A stretch of DNA of 21,494 nt from JBBQBM01 sp964554485 (lineage in GTDB: Bacteria > Patescibacteriota > Saccharimonadia > Saccharimonadales > JAGQMS01). A program made the translations under genes and the position numbers. Location of the stretch: NCBI GenBank assembly GCA_964554485.1, contig CAZKOX010000014.1, forward strand, positions 1 through 21,494, in the 5' to 3' direction. Within the stretch, counting starts at the first letter, position 1. Every line of letters begins with the position of its first letter. Below are positions 1 through 8,545 of this stretch, piece by piece. The notes beneath the pieces were generated by a model, which was given only the letters and a program-made list of their open reading frames with translations, did not search any database and had not been told where the DNA came from.

Positions 1-1140
1 GTTAAGTATTATTTCGATGTTCTTTTTTAGTTCCGGAAAATCTTCTTTATACAAGTCACAAATAACTTCGGCGATTTCATGGAGAAAGTTGTCTTCTATT
101 CCAAGTTCAAAGGCTTGACGAATAGCCCTACGAATTAACCTGCGCATTACATAGCCCTGCTCTTTGTTACTTGGCATAACACCGTCAACCGCTAAAAATA
201 CTGCGCCGCGTAGATGGTCGGCAATAACTCGCATACTATTCGTACTGCTTTCGTAGTCTTTTCCGCTTAGTTTTTCGAGCCTTTCAATTATCGGCCAAAG
301 CAAACTAATTTTAAAAACGTCGGGGCTATCAATTGCAGCAGCCGCTATACGCTCAAGTCCGCCGCCATAATCAACATTTCGTTTTGGCAGTTTAGTAAAA
401 CCATCTTTGGTCTTCTGATACTCCATAAATACTGAATTACCAAGTTCAATATATCGACCACAATCACAATTCGGATGGCAGAGTTCACCGAAAGATTTAT
501 CGTGCTGAACCTCGGGGTAAAGATAGAACATTTCGCTGTCTGGTCCGCCGGGTTCACCATCAGGCATATTAGAGGCACTACCAGCGCGACACCACCAGTT
601 TTTATCACCATAATAAAAAATACGACCGCCTTGCTCGCCTAATTTTCCACCATTTTCCTCATCACCAAGTTCGACTTCCTTAGCTTCAATTCCAACTTTT
701 TTAAAAATCTCTTTCCATATTTCAGCACTTTCAGTATCCTTTAGAATTCCGGCTGATTTATTTCCAATGTAACAACTCACAAAGATTCGTTGAGGGTCAA
801 GCTTAATCTCGCTTGTAATAAATTCCCAAAACCAATTTATCTGTTCTTGCTTAAAATAATCTCCGAGCGACCAGTTGCCGAGCATCTCGAAAAATGTAGT
901 GTGTCGATTATCGCCAACTTCTTCGATGTCCTGGGCCCTAAGGCAAGTTTGAGAATCAACCAAACGACTTCCACCTTCATGCTCCTCGCCGAGTAAGTAC
1001 GGTATTAGTGGCTGCATTCCTGAACCCGTGAATAAAGTGCTTGGATCGTTTTGAGGAACCAGTAGTGCTCGAGGAATTGTAGTGTGTCCACGAGAATTAA
1101 AAAACTTTAAATAAGCGTTTCTGATTTCCTGAGCATTCAT
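1..1140 (-). CDS. alaS: Alanyl-tRNA synthetase, N-terminal 380 residues (runs off the window)
   Basis: Cytoplasmic class II aminoacyl-tRNA synthetase that charges tRNA-Ala. The reading frame is open from the ATG at 1140 to base 1 without a stop, giving 380 residues; the editing and C-terminal domains lie outside the window. Visible AlaS hallmarks are FTGSGMQP near residue 37, FFEMLGNWSLGDYF near residue 84, a Cys-containing HPNCDCG segment near residue 220 and the class II motif-3-like GGGLERI near residue 260. It lies 47 bases downstream of mnmA on the same strand. It has no Shine-Dalgarno sequence; an extended -10 box ends 6 bases before the ATG, so the message is probably leaderless. The family assignment is secure; the full length cannot be seen. 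Confidence 0.95.
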   Translation of the reverse strand, partial: MNAQEIRNAYLKFFNSRGHTTIPRALLVPQNDPSTLFTGSGMQPLIPYLLGEEHEGGSRLVDSQTCLRAQDIEEVGDNRHTTFFEMLGNWSLGDYFKQEQINWFWEFITSEIKLDPQRIFVSCYIGNKSAGILKDTESAEIWKEIFKKVGIEAKEVELGDEENGGKLGEQGGRIFYYGDKNWWCRAGSASNMPDGEPGGPDSEMFYLYPEVQHDKSFGELCHPNCDCGRYIELGNSVFMEYQKTKDGFTKLPKRNVDYGGGLERIAAAAIDSPDVFKISLLWPIIERLEKLSGKDYESSTNSMRVIADHLRGAVFLAVDGVMPSNKEQGYVMRRLIRRAIRQAFELGIEDNFLHEIAEVICDLYKEDFPELKKNIEIILN

Positions 1141-1146
1141 ATGAAT

Positions 1147-1155
1147 ATCTTAACA
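1147..1155 (-). promoter_or_regulatory. Extended -10 promoter of alaS (leaderless)
   Basis: On the minus strand the sequence reads TGTTAAGAT, a TGn extended -10 with hexamer TAAGAT, followed by 6 bases and the alaS ATG. The expected start of transcription would fall on or next to the start codon. Confidence 0.5.
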
Positions 1156-1187
1156 GAGGTAATAGTGTTAAACAACCAAGGTGCTGT

Positions 1188-2258
1188 CTAGGCAACGACG
1201 CCACCGCCCAGCACTTCTTGCCCAGAGTACAAAACCGCCGATTGACCTGATGTAACTGCTCGTTCTTCATTAGCAAGTAATAGGCTAATTTTATTTTTGT
1301 CGAACGAAATACTTTTTACTTGTATTAAAGGACCGCGATGTCGCAACCGTACATGCAATACTTCATCATCGTCCGGTTGATTGTTAATCCAGTGAACGTC
1401 TATCAAATCAATCTGAGAGTTCCAGAGTTTTTTGTCATCAAGCTTTGTGGTTACGAATACTGTATTTGTTTTCATGTCTTTTCCGGTTACATAATATGGC
1501 TTTCCGCCGCCAGTGTTTAGGCCGTGTCGCTGACCGATTGTATAAAAGATTGCCCCATCATGTTCACCCACAACCTGACCGTTCTGATCAATTATTTTCC
1601 CAGGACTAGTTTTTACATAGTTGGACAAGAAATCTTTGATACCGACCTTTCCTACAAAACAAACCCCCATGCTTTCTTTTTTAGTGGCGGTTATCAGATT
1701 TTGTTCTTTAGCAATTTGCCGAACTTCTTTTTTTGTTAAATCACCTAAGGGAAATATGGTACTCGCCATTGCCTTGCTAGTAACTCGATACAAAAAATAG
1801 GTCTGGTCTTTGTTCTCGTCCTTAGCGCGGAATAACTTTCCATCTTTAGTCTTTGCGTAGTGGCCAGTGGCAATAAAATCAGCTCCGTCTTTTTGACAGG
1901 CCTGTAAAAAAAGTCGAAACTTTATTTCTTGATTGCACATTATGTCAGGATTTGGAGTACGACCTTTTTTGTATTCGTCGATCATGTAATCAACAACTAA
2001 ATTCTTGTAGTCCGTTTCAAAATCAAACATTTTAAAATCAATTCCTAGTTGCACCGCTATTCGCTTGGCGTCTTGATAATCTTCAAACCAAGGACATTCA
2101 AAGCCAGGTAAATCTTGGCTCCAATTCTTCATATAAACACCGACTACTTTATAACCCTGCTTACTCAGGAGATAGGCTGAGACCGAACTATCGACACCGC
2201 CACTCAAGCCAACATAAACTGTTTTTGAATTTAATGTTGTGTGGTCTTGTTGTTTCAT
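1188..2258 (-). CDS. mnmA: tRNA-specific 2-thiouridylase
   Basis: Makes 2-thiouridine at the wobble U34 of Lys, Glu and Gln tRNAs, using ATP and a sulfur-transfer chain. With the ATG start the protein has 356 residues, normal for the family. The N-type ATP pyrophosphatase PP-loop GLSGGVDSS is at 17-25. The catalytic nucleophile Cys108 sits in NPDIMCNQEIKF and the persulfide Cys200 in SMGVCFVGK, matching the two catalytic cysteines of the E. coli enzyme. GHYAK and PLGDLTKKEVR are further MnmA motifs. An in-frame TTG at 2270 lies inside the end of the upstream gene and is less likely than the ATG at 2258, which follows the desulfurase stop by four bases. The neighbouring cysteine desulfurase is the obvious sulfur donor, as in the Bacillus yrvO-mnmA pair. 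Confidence 0.95.
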   Translation of the reverse strand: MKQQDHTTLNSKTVYVGLSGGVDSSVSAYLLSKQGYKVVGVYMKNWSQDLPGFECPWFEDYQDAKRIAVQLGIDFKMFDFETDYKNLVVDYMIDEYKKGRTPNPDIMCNQEIKFRLFLQACQKDGADFIATGHYAKTKDGKLFRAKDENKDQTYFLYRVTSKAMASTIFPLGDLTKKEVRQIAKEQNLITATKKESMGVCFVGKVGIKDFLSNYVKTSPGKIIDQNGQVVGEHDGAIFYTIGQRHGLNTGGGKPYYVTGKDMKTNTVFVTTKLDDKKLWNSQIDLIDVHWINNQPDDDEVLHVRLRHRGPLIQVKSISFDKNKISLLLANEERAVTSGQSAVLYSGQEVLGGGVVA

Positions 2259-2262
2259 AATA

Positions 2263-3405
2263 CTAGCCAAGTAACCCCGTTAAGGCTTTTACGAACAAAT
2301 CGATGTCGGTTTTTTTTGTTTGCCGGCCAAACGTTACCCTTAAAGTTGATCGGACTAACTCTTCACTAATAGCCATGGCCGAAAGAGCATGTGAAGCTTC
2401 AGTTTTTGACGCACTACACGCCGAGCCTGTAGCAACCATGAATCCAAGTTCATCAAGTTCCATCATAAAACGTTCATTATCTTTTCCTGGAATCGCAAAA
2501 GATAAATGATTTGGCAAACGCTTGCTGGGGTGACCATGAAACACTATGTCATGCGGTAATTTTTCGAGCTTAGATTTTAGATCATCGCGAAGCATAGCTA
2601 GCCTTCTTGATTCAGACTTCGCTATCTTCTGAGTAATATTTAATGCTTCTGAAAAACCAATGCAGGCCGCAACATTTTCAGTTCCAGAACGTAAGTTCTT
2701 TTCTTGGCCTCCACCATAAATTATCGGCTCCAATTCAATACCACTACGAACATAAAGAACACCTGACTGCTTAGGACCATATATCTTTCCGCCATTTATG
2801 GTCATTAGGTCAATATTGAGACGTTTTGGAGATAAGTTTAGGTATCCTGCGGCCTGTGTCGCATCAGTATGAAAATAGAGTGGTGTTTTTATGCCTTGTT
2901 TTTGACGTTTTGTTTTTATTTTACCTAGAAGTTCCGTTACGGTACTCAGATCTTGAATCGTTCCAATTTCATTGCTTGCAAAAATTATACTAACTAGAAC
3001 AACATCATTACCAATTTTCGATGTTAGATCTTTAATATCAACAAGTCCATATTTATCTACTTTTATTTCACTGTAGTCATAAAGCTGAGCTGTTGCACGA
3101 ATAGATTCGTGTTCGATAGCACTGACTAGTAATTTTTTATTTGGATATCGTTCCATTACCCCACGAATACTGAGATTGCTTGCTTCTGTTCCACCAGCAG
3201 TAAAAATAATTTCACCCGGCCTAGCGGTAAGTAATTTTGCAACTTGAGCGCGAGCGTCATTTAAGTCTTTTTTTACACTGCGGCTGGATAGATATAATGC
3301 AGATGGATTATAAAACCGCTCCGAAAAATACGGCTGCATCGCCATAAGGACACGCTTATCGATTGGTGTAGCGGCGGCATAATCAAAATATACTGGCTTA
3401 TTCAT
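2263..3405 (-). CDS. Cysteine desulfurase (NifS/IscS-type, class V aminotransferase fold)
   Basis: PLP enzyme that takes sulfur from L-cysteine as a persulfide; in this context the likely acceptor is MnmA immediately downstream. The protein has 380 residues. Seen in the sequence: the PLP-stacking His99 in AIEHES, HTDATQAAG at 179-187, the PLP lysine K207 in NGGKIYGPK, RSGTEN at 239-244 and the catalytic Cys330 in ATGSACSAS. Most family members have a His just before the PLP lysine; here it is Gly. The loop around Cys330 is of the short group-I-like GSACS type. The stop codon is four bases from the mnmA ATG. No iscU-like scaffold gene is visible nearby, which favours a tRNA-thiolation role over general Fe-S assembly; that is inference, and it may serve both. 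Confidence 0.93.
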   Translation of the reverse strand: MNKPVYFDYAAATPIDKRVLMAMQPYFSERFYNPSALYLSSRSVKKDLNDARAQVAKLLTARPGEIIFTAGGTEASNLSIRGVMERYPNKKLLVSAIEHESIRATAQLYDYSEIKVDKYGLVDIKDLTSKIGNDVVLVSIIFASNEIGTIQDLSTVTELLGKIKTKRQKQGIKTPLYFHTDATQAAGYLNLSPKRLNIDLMTINGGKIYGPKQSGVLYVRSGIELEPIIYGGGQEKNLRSGTENVAACIGFSEALNITQKIAKSESRRLAMLRDDLKSKLEKLPHDIVFHGHPSKRLPNHLSFAIPGKDNERFMMELDELGFMVATGSACSASKTEASHALSAMAISEELVRSTLRVTFGRQTKKTDIDLFVKALTGLLG

Positions 3406-3415
3406 ATCACCATTA

Positions 3416-3421
3416 ATTATA
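3416..3421 (-). promoter_or_regulatory. -10 box of the cysteine desulfurase gene
   Basis: A perfect TATAAT on the minus strand lies 10 bases before the ATG, in the 27-base gap after the upstream gene. It gives the desulfurase-mnmA pair a possible promoter of its own with a leader of only a few bases. No -35 was recognised. Confidence 0.4.
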
Positions 3422-3432
3422 TGCTTTATTAT

Positions 3433-3804
3433 CTAACCAACTTGTACCGAAAGTTGGTTACGAATCGCTGTACGATAATTTCGAGCGGCAGTAACTAAAT
3501 TCTGAGTTTCCGCTGTGCTTAATGTTTGGTAGCTAGAACCGTCCAGTGTTTTAAGAATTGTGTCGGGGCGAACGTCATAACGCATTGTTTGTACCTGACG
3601 ATTACCGAGCGCATCTATCCATTCCTCATGCCAAATCCAAGTATTTTTATCTAGACAAAAAAATTCACGACGATGACCGGTAGGGATGGGCCCAAATAGT
3701 TTGCCACCGATTGCTGCAGCAGAGCGCAGTAGATCACGATACTCATTAACTTGCTGTCGATCAGCTCGTTGTTTCTGCACTACAGATAAAAATTTATTGA
3801 TCAT
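3433..3804 (-). CDS. Unknown protein, 123 residues
   Basis: I do not recognise a family. The product is a soluble-looking protein of 123 residues with a basic N-terminal helix region (residues 1-35). A central segment is rich in aromatics and may be a small beta-sheet domain (FFCLDKNTWIWHEEW, about 49-63). A probable helical C-terminus follows (about 95-118). No signal peptide or membrane helix is visible. Its ATG is three bases after the stop of the 96-residue gene upstream, so the two are almost certainly co-transcribed and perhaps functionally paired. Codon use and base composition match the neighbours, and the tight spacing argues for a real gene. Confidence 0.75.
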   Translation of the reverse strand: MINKFLSVVQKQRADRQQVNEYRDLLRSAAAIGGKLFGPIPTGHRREFFCLDKNTWIWHEEWIDALGNRQVQTMRYDVRPDTILKTLDGSSYQTLSTAETQNLVTAARNYRTAIRNQLSVQVG

Positions 3805-3807
3805 TGT

Positions 3808-4098
3808 CTATGCAGCCCTTTCATATCTATCGTAGTCAGGTAGTGGTTGGGTATCGTATGACTGATAAACATTATCTAGGGCAGTTTGTGTATCAACTAC
3901 TGCAGCTTCAGGAACTTTTGTAGTTTGTTCATTAGCAACAAGTACAGTCTGTCCAGTATCGTGTCGCTCAATCAGACCAACCGCCTCATCGACCACTTCT
4001 AATAGATGCGCAAGGTGAGGATTGTGAAGTGCTTCAAAGCCAGCGCTACTTTTTGGGGCGCCAAATCCGAACTGGTTATCAGCTGTTGTTGATGTCAT
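3808..4098 (-). CDS. Unknown small acidic protein, 96 residues
   Basis: Unrecognised 96-residue protein. It has a Gly/Ser-rich N-terminus, a helical stretch around residues 24-45 (NPHLAHLLEVVDEAVGLIER) and an acidic, Tyr-rich, probably disordered C-terminus. There is no membrane segment. The start is supported by an AGAGG ribosome-binding site seven bases before the ATG at 4098, located in the 13-base gap after tatD. The next gene starts three bases after its stop, so the two unknowns appear to be one translational unit following metG-tatD. Confidence 0.75.
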   Translation of the reverse strand: MTSTTADNQFGFGAPKSSAGFEALHNPHLAHLLEVVDEAVGLIERHDTGQTVLVANEQTTKVPEAAVVDTQTALDNVYQSYDTQPLPDYDRYERAA

Positions 4099-4111
4099 AA
4101 ATTAGCCTCTT

Positions 4112-4876
4112 TTAGATGCCAAATAACGCGTGTGCGTTTCCTGTCGTCGCTTCTGCGAGCGTCGCTACCGACTCTCCTCTCAGCCGCGACAGGAACTCCG
4201 CTACTAACTCCACGTTAGCTGGTTCGTTTATAGTACCACGTTTTGGCACTGGGGTCAAGAAGGGAGAGTCTGTCTCGAGAAGTAATTTATCGAGAGGGAC
4301 CATTCTGGCGGCATCAAGTTGGCCTTGATCTTTTGTGAATGTCATAATGCCGTTCAAACTGATGAAAAGTCCGCGTTTTAAGCACTCATTTAGTTCTTTT
4401 TCGCCAGCCGTAAAGCTATGAACAACACCTTTAATACCAGTATATTCGTCAAATATTGGCCAAAAATCATCAAATGCTTCACGGATATGAAAAATGCATG
4501 GCTTGCCTGAGTTCGCGGCAAGCTCTAACTGATACCGTAATGCCGTTATTTGATCTGCTTTAGGGCTGTTTTCATAAAAATAGTCGAGTCCGAATTCACC
4601 AATGGCGATTACTTTTGGCTTATTTATAAGATTAGCAAGAAGTTCAAAATCATCTTCACCAAGCTTAGCGTCATGAGTATGAAGACCAATGCTCGCAAAA
4701 CAATTTGGTTTATCTTTAACAAATTCAACTGCCTGTTGGCTATCTAGCGCACTAGTACCTATGCAGACTATAGAGCGAACTCCAGCTTTTTGAGCATTAT
4801 TTAAAACCTCTGGTACTTGTAGCTCATATTTCGGATCATGAATATGACAATGAGTATCGATTAATTGCATCTGCAT
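4112..4876 (-). CDS. tatD: TatD-family metal-dependent hydrolase (DNase-like)
   Basis: TIM-barrel amidohydrolase-superfamily protein of 254 residues; family members are Mg-dependent 3'-5' exonucleases linked to DNA repair and quality control. The full set of metal ligands is visible: His9 and His11 in DTHCHIHD, Glu94 in IGEFGLDYF, His130 in IFHIRE, His153 in VVHSFTAG and Asp203 in LLETDSPFLTP. The ATG at 4876 overlaps the metG stop by one base (TAATG); a second in-frame ATG two codons later (4870) is possible. The metG-tatD pairing is conserved in Bacillus and Mycobacterium. The cellular substrate cannot be told from sequence. Confidence 0.93.
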   Translation of the reverse strand: MQMQLIDTHCHIHDPKYELQVPEVLNNAQKAGVRSIVCIGTSALDSQQAVEFVKDKPNCFASIGLHTHDAKLGEDDFELLANLINKPKVIAIGEFGLDYFYENSPKADQITALRYQLELAANSGKPCIFHIREAFDDFWPIFDEYTGIKGVVHSFTAGEKELNECLKRGLFISLNGIMTFTKDQGQLDAARMVPLDKLLLETDSPFLTPVPKRGTINEPANVELVAEFLSRLRGESVATLAEATTGNAHALFGI

Positions 4877-6321
4877 TAAGCTTTGTTATCAAATCTTGGG
4901 AACAAAGTACCTTCAAAAGGATGGATAATCCCGTCCTTAAAAACAGCTTGGATCTTAGAGGCCGTGTCAGGTAAGAATGGCACAAGAAGTTCAGCGATTT
5001 CTAGTAAATTACTAACGCAAGTAGCGAGAATTTCTCGTAAGTGATCTTTGTCTTCGGTCTTCGCAATCATCCAAGGCTTTTCTTCGTCTATAAATTGATT
5101 TAGGCCTCGAACTTGTTCCCAAATAACATCAAGGGCTTTGTCGAAACGATAGTCCGCCATAGCTTGCTGAAAAGCACCTAGGTCATGTTCACTATCAGGA
5201 GTATTACCGATTATTCCATCTTGATAGGACTTAACCATAGCGGCGATTCGCGATACAGCATTACCTAACTCATTGGCGAGTTCAGAGTTATATGCCGCTT
5301 CAAAGCGCTCAGGAGAATAATCACCATCGTCTGTTGAAGGAACATGCCTTAAAAAGAAGTAGCGAAAAGCATCAGGTCCATATTTTTTTATAAGCTCAAT
5401 CGGATCAATGACATTACCTAGGGTTTTGCTCATCTTCTGACCAGAGCTCATCACGTGCCCGTGCACAAGTAAGCTTTTTGGAAGCGGCAAGCCAAGACCA
5501 AGTAGCATTCCCGGCCAAATTGCAGCATGAAACCTTAGAATATCTTTACCAAGCACTTGCACGTCTGCCGGCCAAAGGTTAACAAAATCTGGTTCGTCTG
5601 GATAACCAACTACCGTAATGTAGTTCATTAATGCCTCAAACCAAACGTACATGACATGTTCCGGATCTCCAGGAACTTTTATTCCCCAAGAGATTTTTTC
5701 TATCGGCCGAGAAATACTAATATCTTCCAATCCCTCATTTAATAAATTTAGAATTTCGCTTTTTTTATTACTTGGGATAATTCTTAGCACATCGGTTTCA
5801 ATCGCTTTTTTTATTGGTTCTGTGTACTTACTTAATTTAAAGAAATAATTTTCTTCGCTTAGTTTGTCGTAGGCTCGATTATGTAGTGGGCAGTTGCCTT
5901 TAGTGTCCTTAACCATGGTGTCTGTCTTAAACTCTTCGCAACCAACGCAATACCAACCTTCATAAGATTTTTTATATATGTCGGCTGATAGATTCTTCCA
6001 TATTTGAGCAGCGCGTTTTTCGTGATCTTCGTTTGTGGTTCGCGCAAAACGATCGTTGCTCACATTGAGTAACTTTGTAAATTCTTGCCAAGTGGCAACA
6101 TTCGAATCAACAAAATCTTTTTCTGCCTGCCCGGCTTCTTTGGCTTTTTCTGCAATCTTAGACCCGTGCTCGTCGGTACCGATGCTGTAAGCGACGTCTT
6201 CTAGACCTTGCTGTCTTGCATACCGCGCCAAGACATCTCCAAATAAAAAGTCCATAGCGTGACCGATATGCGGCTTGTCGTTAACATAAGCAATTGCCGT
6301 GCAAACGTAAAATCTTTTCAT
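4876..6321 (-). CDS. metG: Methionyl-tRNA synthetase
   Basis: Class I synthetase that charges tRNA-Met, 481 residues. The signature HIGH is at 18-21 and KMSKT, the KMSKS variant, at 296-300. A zinc knuckle with Cys125, Cys128, Cys144 and His147 is of the single-zinc Cys3His type seen in Thermus-like enzymes. The C-terminus ends after the anticodon-binding helical domain (about 350-470), with no appended EMAP/Arc1-type tRNA-binding domain. No Shine-Dalgarno sequence is near the ATG at 6321; a TAGAAT box ends eight bases upstream. It is the first gene of the run metG-tatD-two unknowns and perhaps onward. Confidence 0.96.
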   Translation of the reverse strand: MKRFYVCTAIAYVNDKPHIGHAMDFLFGDVLARYARQQGLEDVAYSIGTDEHGSKIAEKAKEAGQAEKDFVDSNVATWQEFTKLLNVSNDRFARTTNEDHEKRAAQIWKNLSADIYKKSYEGWYCVGCEEFKTDTMVKDTKGNCPLHNRAYDKLSEENYFFKLSKYTEPIKKAIETDVLRIIPSNKKSEILNLLNEGLEDISISRPIEKISWGIKVPGDPEHVMYVWFEALMNYITVVGYPDEPDFVNLWPADVQVLGKDILRFHAAIWPGMLLGLGLPLPKSLLVHGHVMSSGQKMSKTLGNVIDPIELIKKYGPDAFRYFFLRHVPSTDDGDYSPERFEAAYNSELANELGNAVSRIAAMVKSYQDGIIGNTPDSEHDLGAFQQAMADYRFDKALDVIWEQVRGLNQFIDEEKPWMIAKTEDKDHLREILATCVSNLLEIAELLVPFLPDTASKIQAVFKDGIIHPFEGTLFPRFDNKA

Positions 6322-6539
6322 CGTTATCTATTCTACCCCTTATTAGTCCAGAATAACAGATACGTTATAGCAAAAAACTAGCAGGATTGAGCTTTAGATT
6401 TAATTTCTCTTCGAGAAACTCTAGTGAGTTGTATGCAAATACTACGAACGAGTTATGAAGAAGAAAATTAAATATAAAGCCAATAGCAATCATATAGTTT
6501 TTGGCTTCGCCAAAAAGTAAATGGTTGCGCCTGTTAGTT
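6322..6539. other. 218-bp intergenic region between the ABC permease gene and metG
   Basis: AT-rich and without a convincing ORF. A perfect 8-bp inverted repeat, TTTTTGGC and GCCAAAAA around TTC, sits at 6498-6516, just past the permease stop. It may be an RNA stem, but its U-run is on the 5' side on both strands, so it is not a normal terminator. The metG promoter lies at the other end. Confidence 0.5.
6330..6335 (-). promoter_or_regulatory. -10 box of metG (leaderless)
   Basis: TAGAAT on the minus strand, eight bases before the metG ATG, places the transcription start at or beside the start codon. A further extended -10-like TGCTATAAC lies upstream and would give a conventional leader, so this assignment is tentative. 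Confidence 0.4.
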
Positions 6540-7805
6540 TTATTCGTATTTGAGGGCGTCTATTGGGTTAAGGCGGGAGGCCTTAAAAGCAGGTATTAAA
6601 CCGGCAAGCAGAGTCACAACAATAATAGAAAGCATGATGACAACGTGTAGGTTTGGCGTAAGGTTTAGTAACTTATATCCTTCTACGCCCTTTAGGAAAG
6701 TATTTTCGGCGATCTTGTTTATTCCAAGTCTTGCAAGGTTTGCAACAATTAGCCCAAAGACACTGCCCCAGAAGCCAATTAACGCTGCTTCGATACTAAA
6801 CAATGCAAAGACAGTTTTTCGTTTTGCACCCAATGCTCTGTATAGTCCAATTTCTTTGGTTCGTTCAAGTACTGCCATAAATAATGTGTTTACCACACCA
6901 ACTACAGCCGCTAGAATAGCGATGCTTGAAAATGCACCAAGTCCAATTTGGGCACCGGTAATTATTCCATTTAGGCTCGAAACCAAATCTTTAATCGAAC
7001 CAGCTGCATACTTTTCTTTAACAAAAGCTGCTTTCATATCGGCTTCACTAACGTCATCGCGCCTGCTCACAAATATTTGCGAGAATGATTCCGCAGCTAC
7101 TCCGCGTTGTAATAGTGCCATTTCCTTTCCTTGAGCTTCCGAATAATTAAGAGCTTGGTCGAAAATACTTGGAGATATAACACCCTTAATTTCAAGGTCA
7201 AAATCTTTCATAGAACCATCTGCTAATTTAATTGTTGTCTTTATGTTTTTACCGATTGCATCTTCAGGCATTGTTACACCAACAACCGACAGGTATTTAT
7301 TTGATATAACTACTTTGCCTAGCTCATCTGGTTCAACTGCCTCCCCAGCTAGATATGTTTTAGAAATTTCTGGAATAGAAGTATCACCTGGTGCAGAATA
7401 TTTCATACCATCTGCGCCAGTGACATATTCGATGGCTACGGCATATGGAATCCGAAGGTCTTTAACGCCTTTGATTTTCGAGATTTTTTCTACGTCTAGT
7501 GGCGACAATAAATATTGTGCATAATCGGAAACGGTTTGTTTGCTATCTGGCTTATATTCTTTAGGCTCTGGAGAGCTAAAACTGCCCTGAAAGCTATCCG
7601 CACCCTCTTTTACTACTCGGTACAGGTTAGCGTCTTCATAAGCACCGATTTGAGAATTGATATATCCACGAATACCCTCACCAAGTCCGAGCGACATCGC
7701 AAGCGTAAAGGCACCAATCACGATTGAAAAAACTGTCAAAAACGTTCGCATTTTACTGCGACGAAGGTTACTATTTGCGGTTTTTGCTATATCAACTACT
7801 CTCAT
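6540..7805 (-). CDS. ABC transporter permease, MacB/FtsX type
   Basis: Inner-membrane permease of 421 residues with the MacB-periplasmic-core plus FtsX-like layout. A first membrane helix is at about 20-40, followed by a large extracytoplasmic domain of about 240 residues, then three helices at about 287-312, 332-356 and 387-408. The coupling-helix motif ERTKEIGLYRALGA (314-327) and the C-terminal SRLNPIDAL are typical. Members of this family use ATP to drive mechanical work, export of peptides, antibiotics or lipoproteins, or control of wall hydrolases. The start overlaps the ATPase stop as ATGA and has an AAAGGGG ribosome-binding site. The upstream MarR-type operator suggests an inducible efflux or stress system, which is inference. 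Confidence 0.92.
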   Translation of the reverse strand: MRVVDIAKTANSNLRRSKMRTFLTVFSIVIGAFTLAMSLGLGEGIRGYINSQIGAYEDANLYRVVKEGADSFQGSFSSPEPKEYKPDSKQTVSDYAQYLLSPLDVEKISKIKGVKDLRIPYAVAIEYVTGADGMKYSAPGDTSIPEISKTYLAGEAVEPDELGKVVISNKYLSVVGVTMPEDAIGKNIKTTIKLADGSMKDFDLEIKGVISPSIFDQALNYSEAQGKEMALLQRGVAAESFSQIFVSRRDDVSEADMKAAFVKEKYAAGSIKDLVSSLNGIITGAQIGLGAFSSIAILAAVVGVVNTLFMAVLERTKEIGLYRALGAKRKTVFALFSIEAALIGFWGSVFGLIVANLARLGINKIAENTFLKGVEGYKLLNLTPNLHVVIMLSIIVVTLLAGLIPAFKASRLNPIDALKYE

Positions 7806-8530
7806 TTACGGGCCCCTTTTTTTCTGGTCTTTGTCGGTTTACTAATCTTTTTAGCTGCTTTTTTGCCAGCTGCGATTGAAACAATTTTTCCGTCCTTTAT
7901 TCGAACTATACGATCGCAGCGTTCCGCAATATCGTCGTCATGAGTCACGATTAACAATGTGGTTTGATTGTTCTTGTTTAGCTCAAAAAGAAGGCTCATT
8001 ATTGCTTCGCCATTTTCTGTGTCGAGATTTCCTGTTGGCTCGTCGGCAACTAGAATTGCTGGTCGACCAATTATTGCCCGGGCAATTGCGACGCGCTGTT
8101 TCTGACCGCCAGAAAGATTATTGGCTTTATTCTTTATCTTGTCAGACAGTCCAACCTGACTGATGGCTTCTTTTGCAGCAAGTTCTCTAGCCTTTTTCTT
8201 TATTCCTTGAATTTTTAAAGGTAAGGCAACATTCTGCAAGACCGAATCGTTGTTCTGTAGAAAGAACTGCTGAAAAACAATGCCAACATTTGAACCGCGC
8301 CACGTATCCGTATCAGTCATAAAAATACTTTGTCCGCCGCTTTTTACGTCACCTTTTGTTGGTGTATCAAGGCCAGTTAAAATATGCATTAGTGTCGATT
8401 TACCGGAACCACTTTTTCCAACTACTGCGATAGTTTCGCCGGCCTTTATTGATAAGGAAACATCGACTAGGGCGTGGAAGGCATTCTCCTTCTTGCCATA
8501 TACTTTTGAGACTTTTTTAACTTCAATCAT
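7802..8530 (-). CDS. ABC transporter ATP-binding protein, MacB/LolD type
   Basis: Cytoplasmic ATPase of 242 residues that powers the permease encoded directly downstream (four-base overlap). Walker A GKSGSGKST is at 38-46, the Q-loop near 87, signature LSGGQKQR at 139-146, Walker B ILVADEP at 159-165 and the switch His197 in LIVTHDDD. After the fold ends near residue 218 there is a tail rich in Lys and Arg (to 242), absent from most LolD/MacB ATPases; it could contact the membrane surface or nucleic acid. The ATG at 8530 has no Shine-Dalgarno sequence but a perfect TATAAT ending eight bases before it, and a palindromic operator just upstream shared with the marR gene. Confidence 0.93.
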   Translation of the reverse strand: MIEVKKVSKVYGKKENAFHALVDVSLSIKAGETIAVVGKSGSGKSTLMHILTGLDTPTKGDVKSGGQSIFMTDTDTWRGSNVGIVFQQFFLQNNDSVLQNVALPLKIQGIKKKARELAAKEAISQVGLSDKIKNKANNLSGGQKQRVAIARAIIGRPAILVADEPTGNLDTENGEAIMSLLFELNKNNQTTLLIVTHDDDIAERCDRIVRIKDGKIVSIAAGKKAAKKISKPTKTRKKGARK

Positions 8531-8538
8531 CTGTTTGA

Positions 8539-8544
8539 ATTATA
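8539..8544 (-). promoter_or_regulatory. -10 box of the ABC transporter operon (leaderless)
   Basis: A perfect TATAAT on the minus strand, eight bases before the ATPase ATG. The TTGACG inside the neighbouring operator is only 12 bases away, too close to be its -35 element, so the operator lies over the spacer and -35 zone and a bound repressor would block polymerase. Confidence 0.55.
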
Positions 8545-8545
8545 T

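Noticed and set aside
6498..6516. Rho-independent terminator after the ABC permease
   Set aside because: The inverted repeat is perfect, but the U-run is on the 5' side of the stem on either strand, so it does not fit intrinsic termination.
6550..7134. 194-codon open frame on the plus strand opposite the ABC permease
   Set aside because: It is a shadow of the permease, whose helices and FtsX motifs are clear; no start signal or domain.
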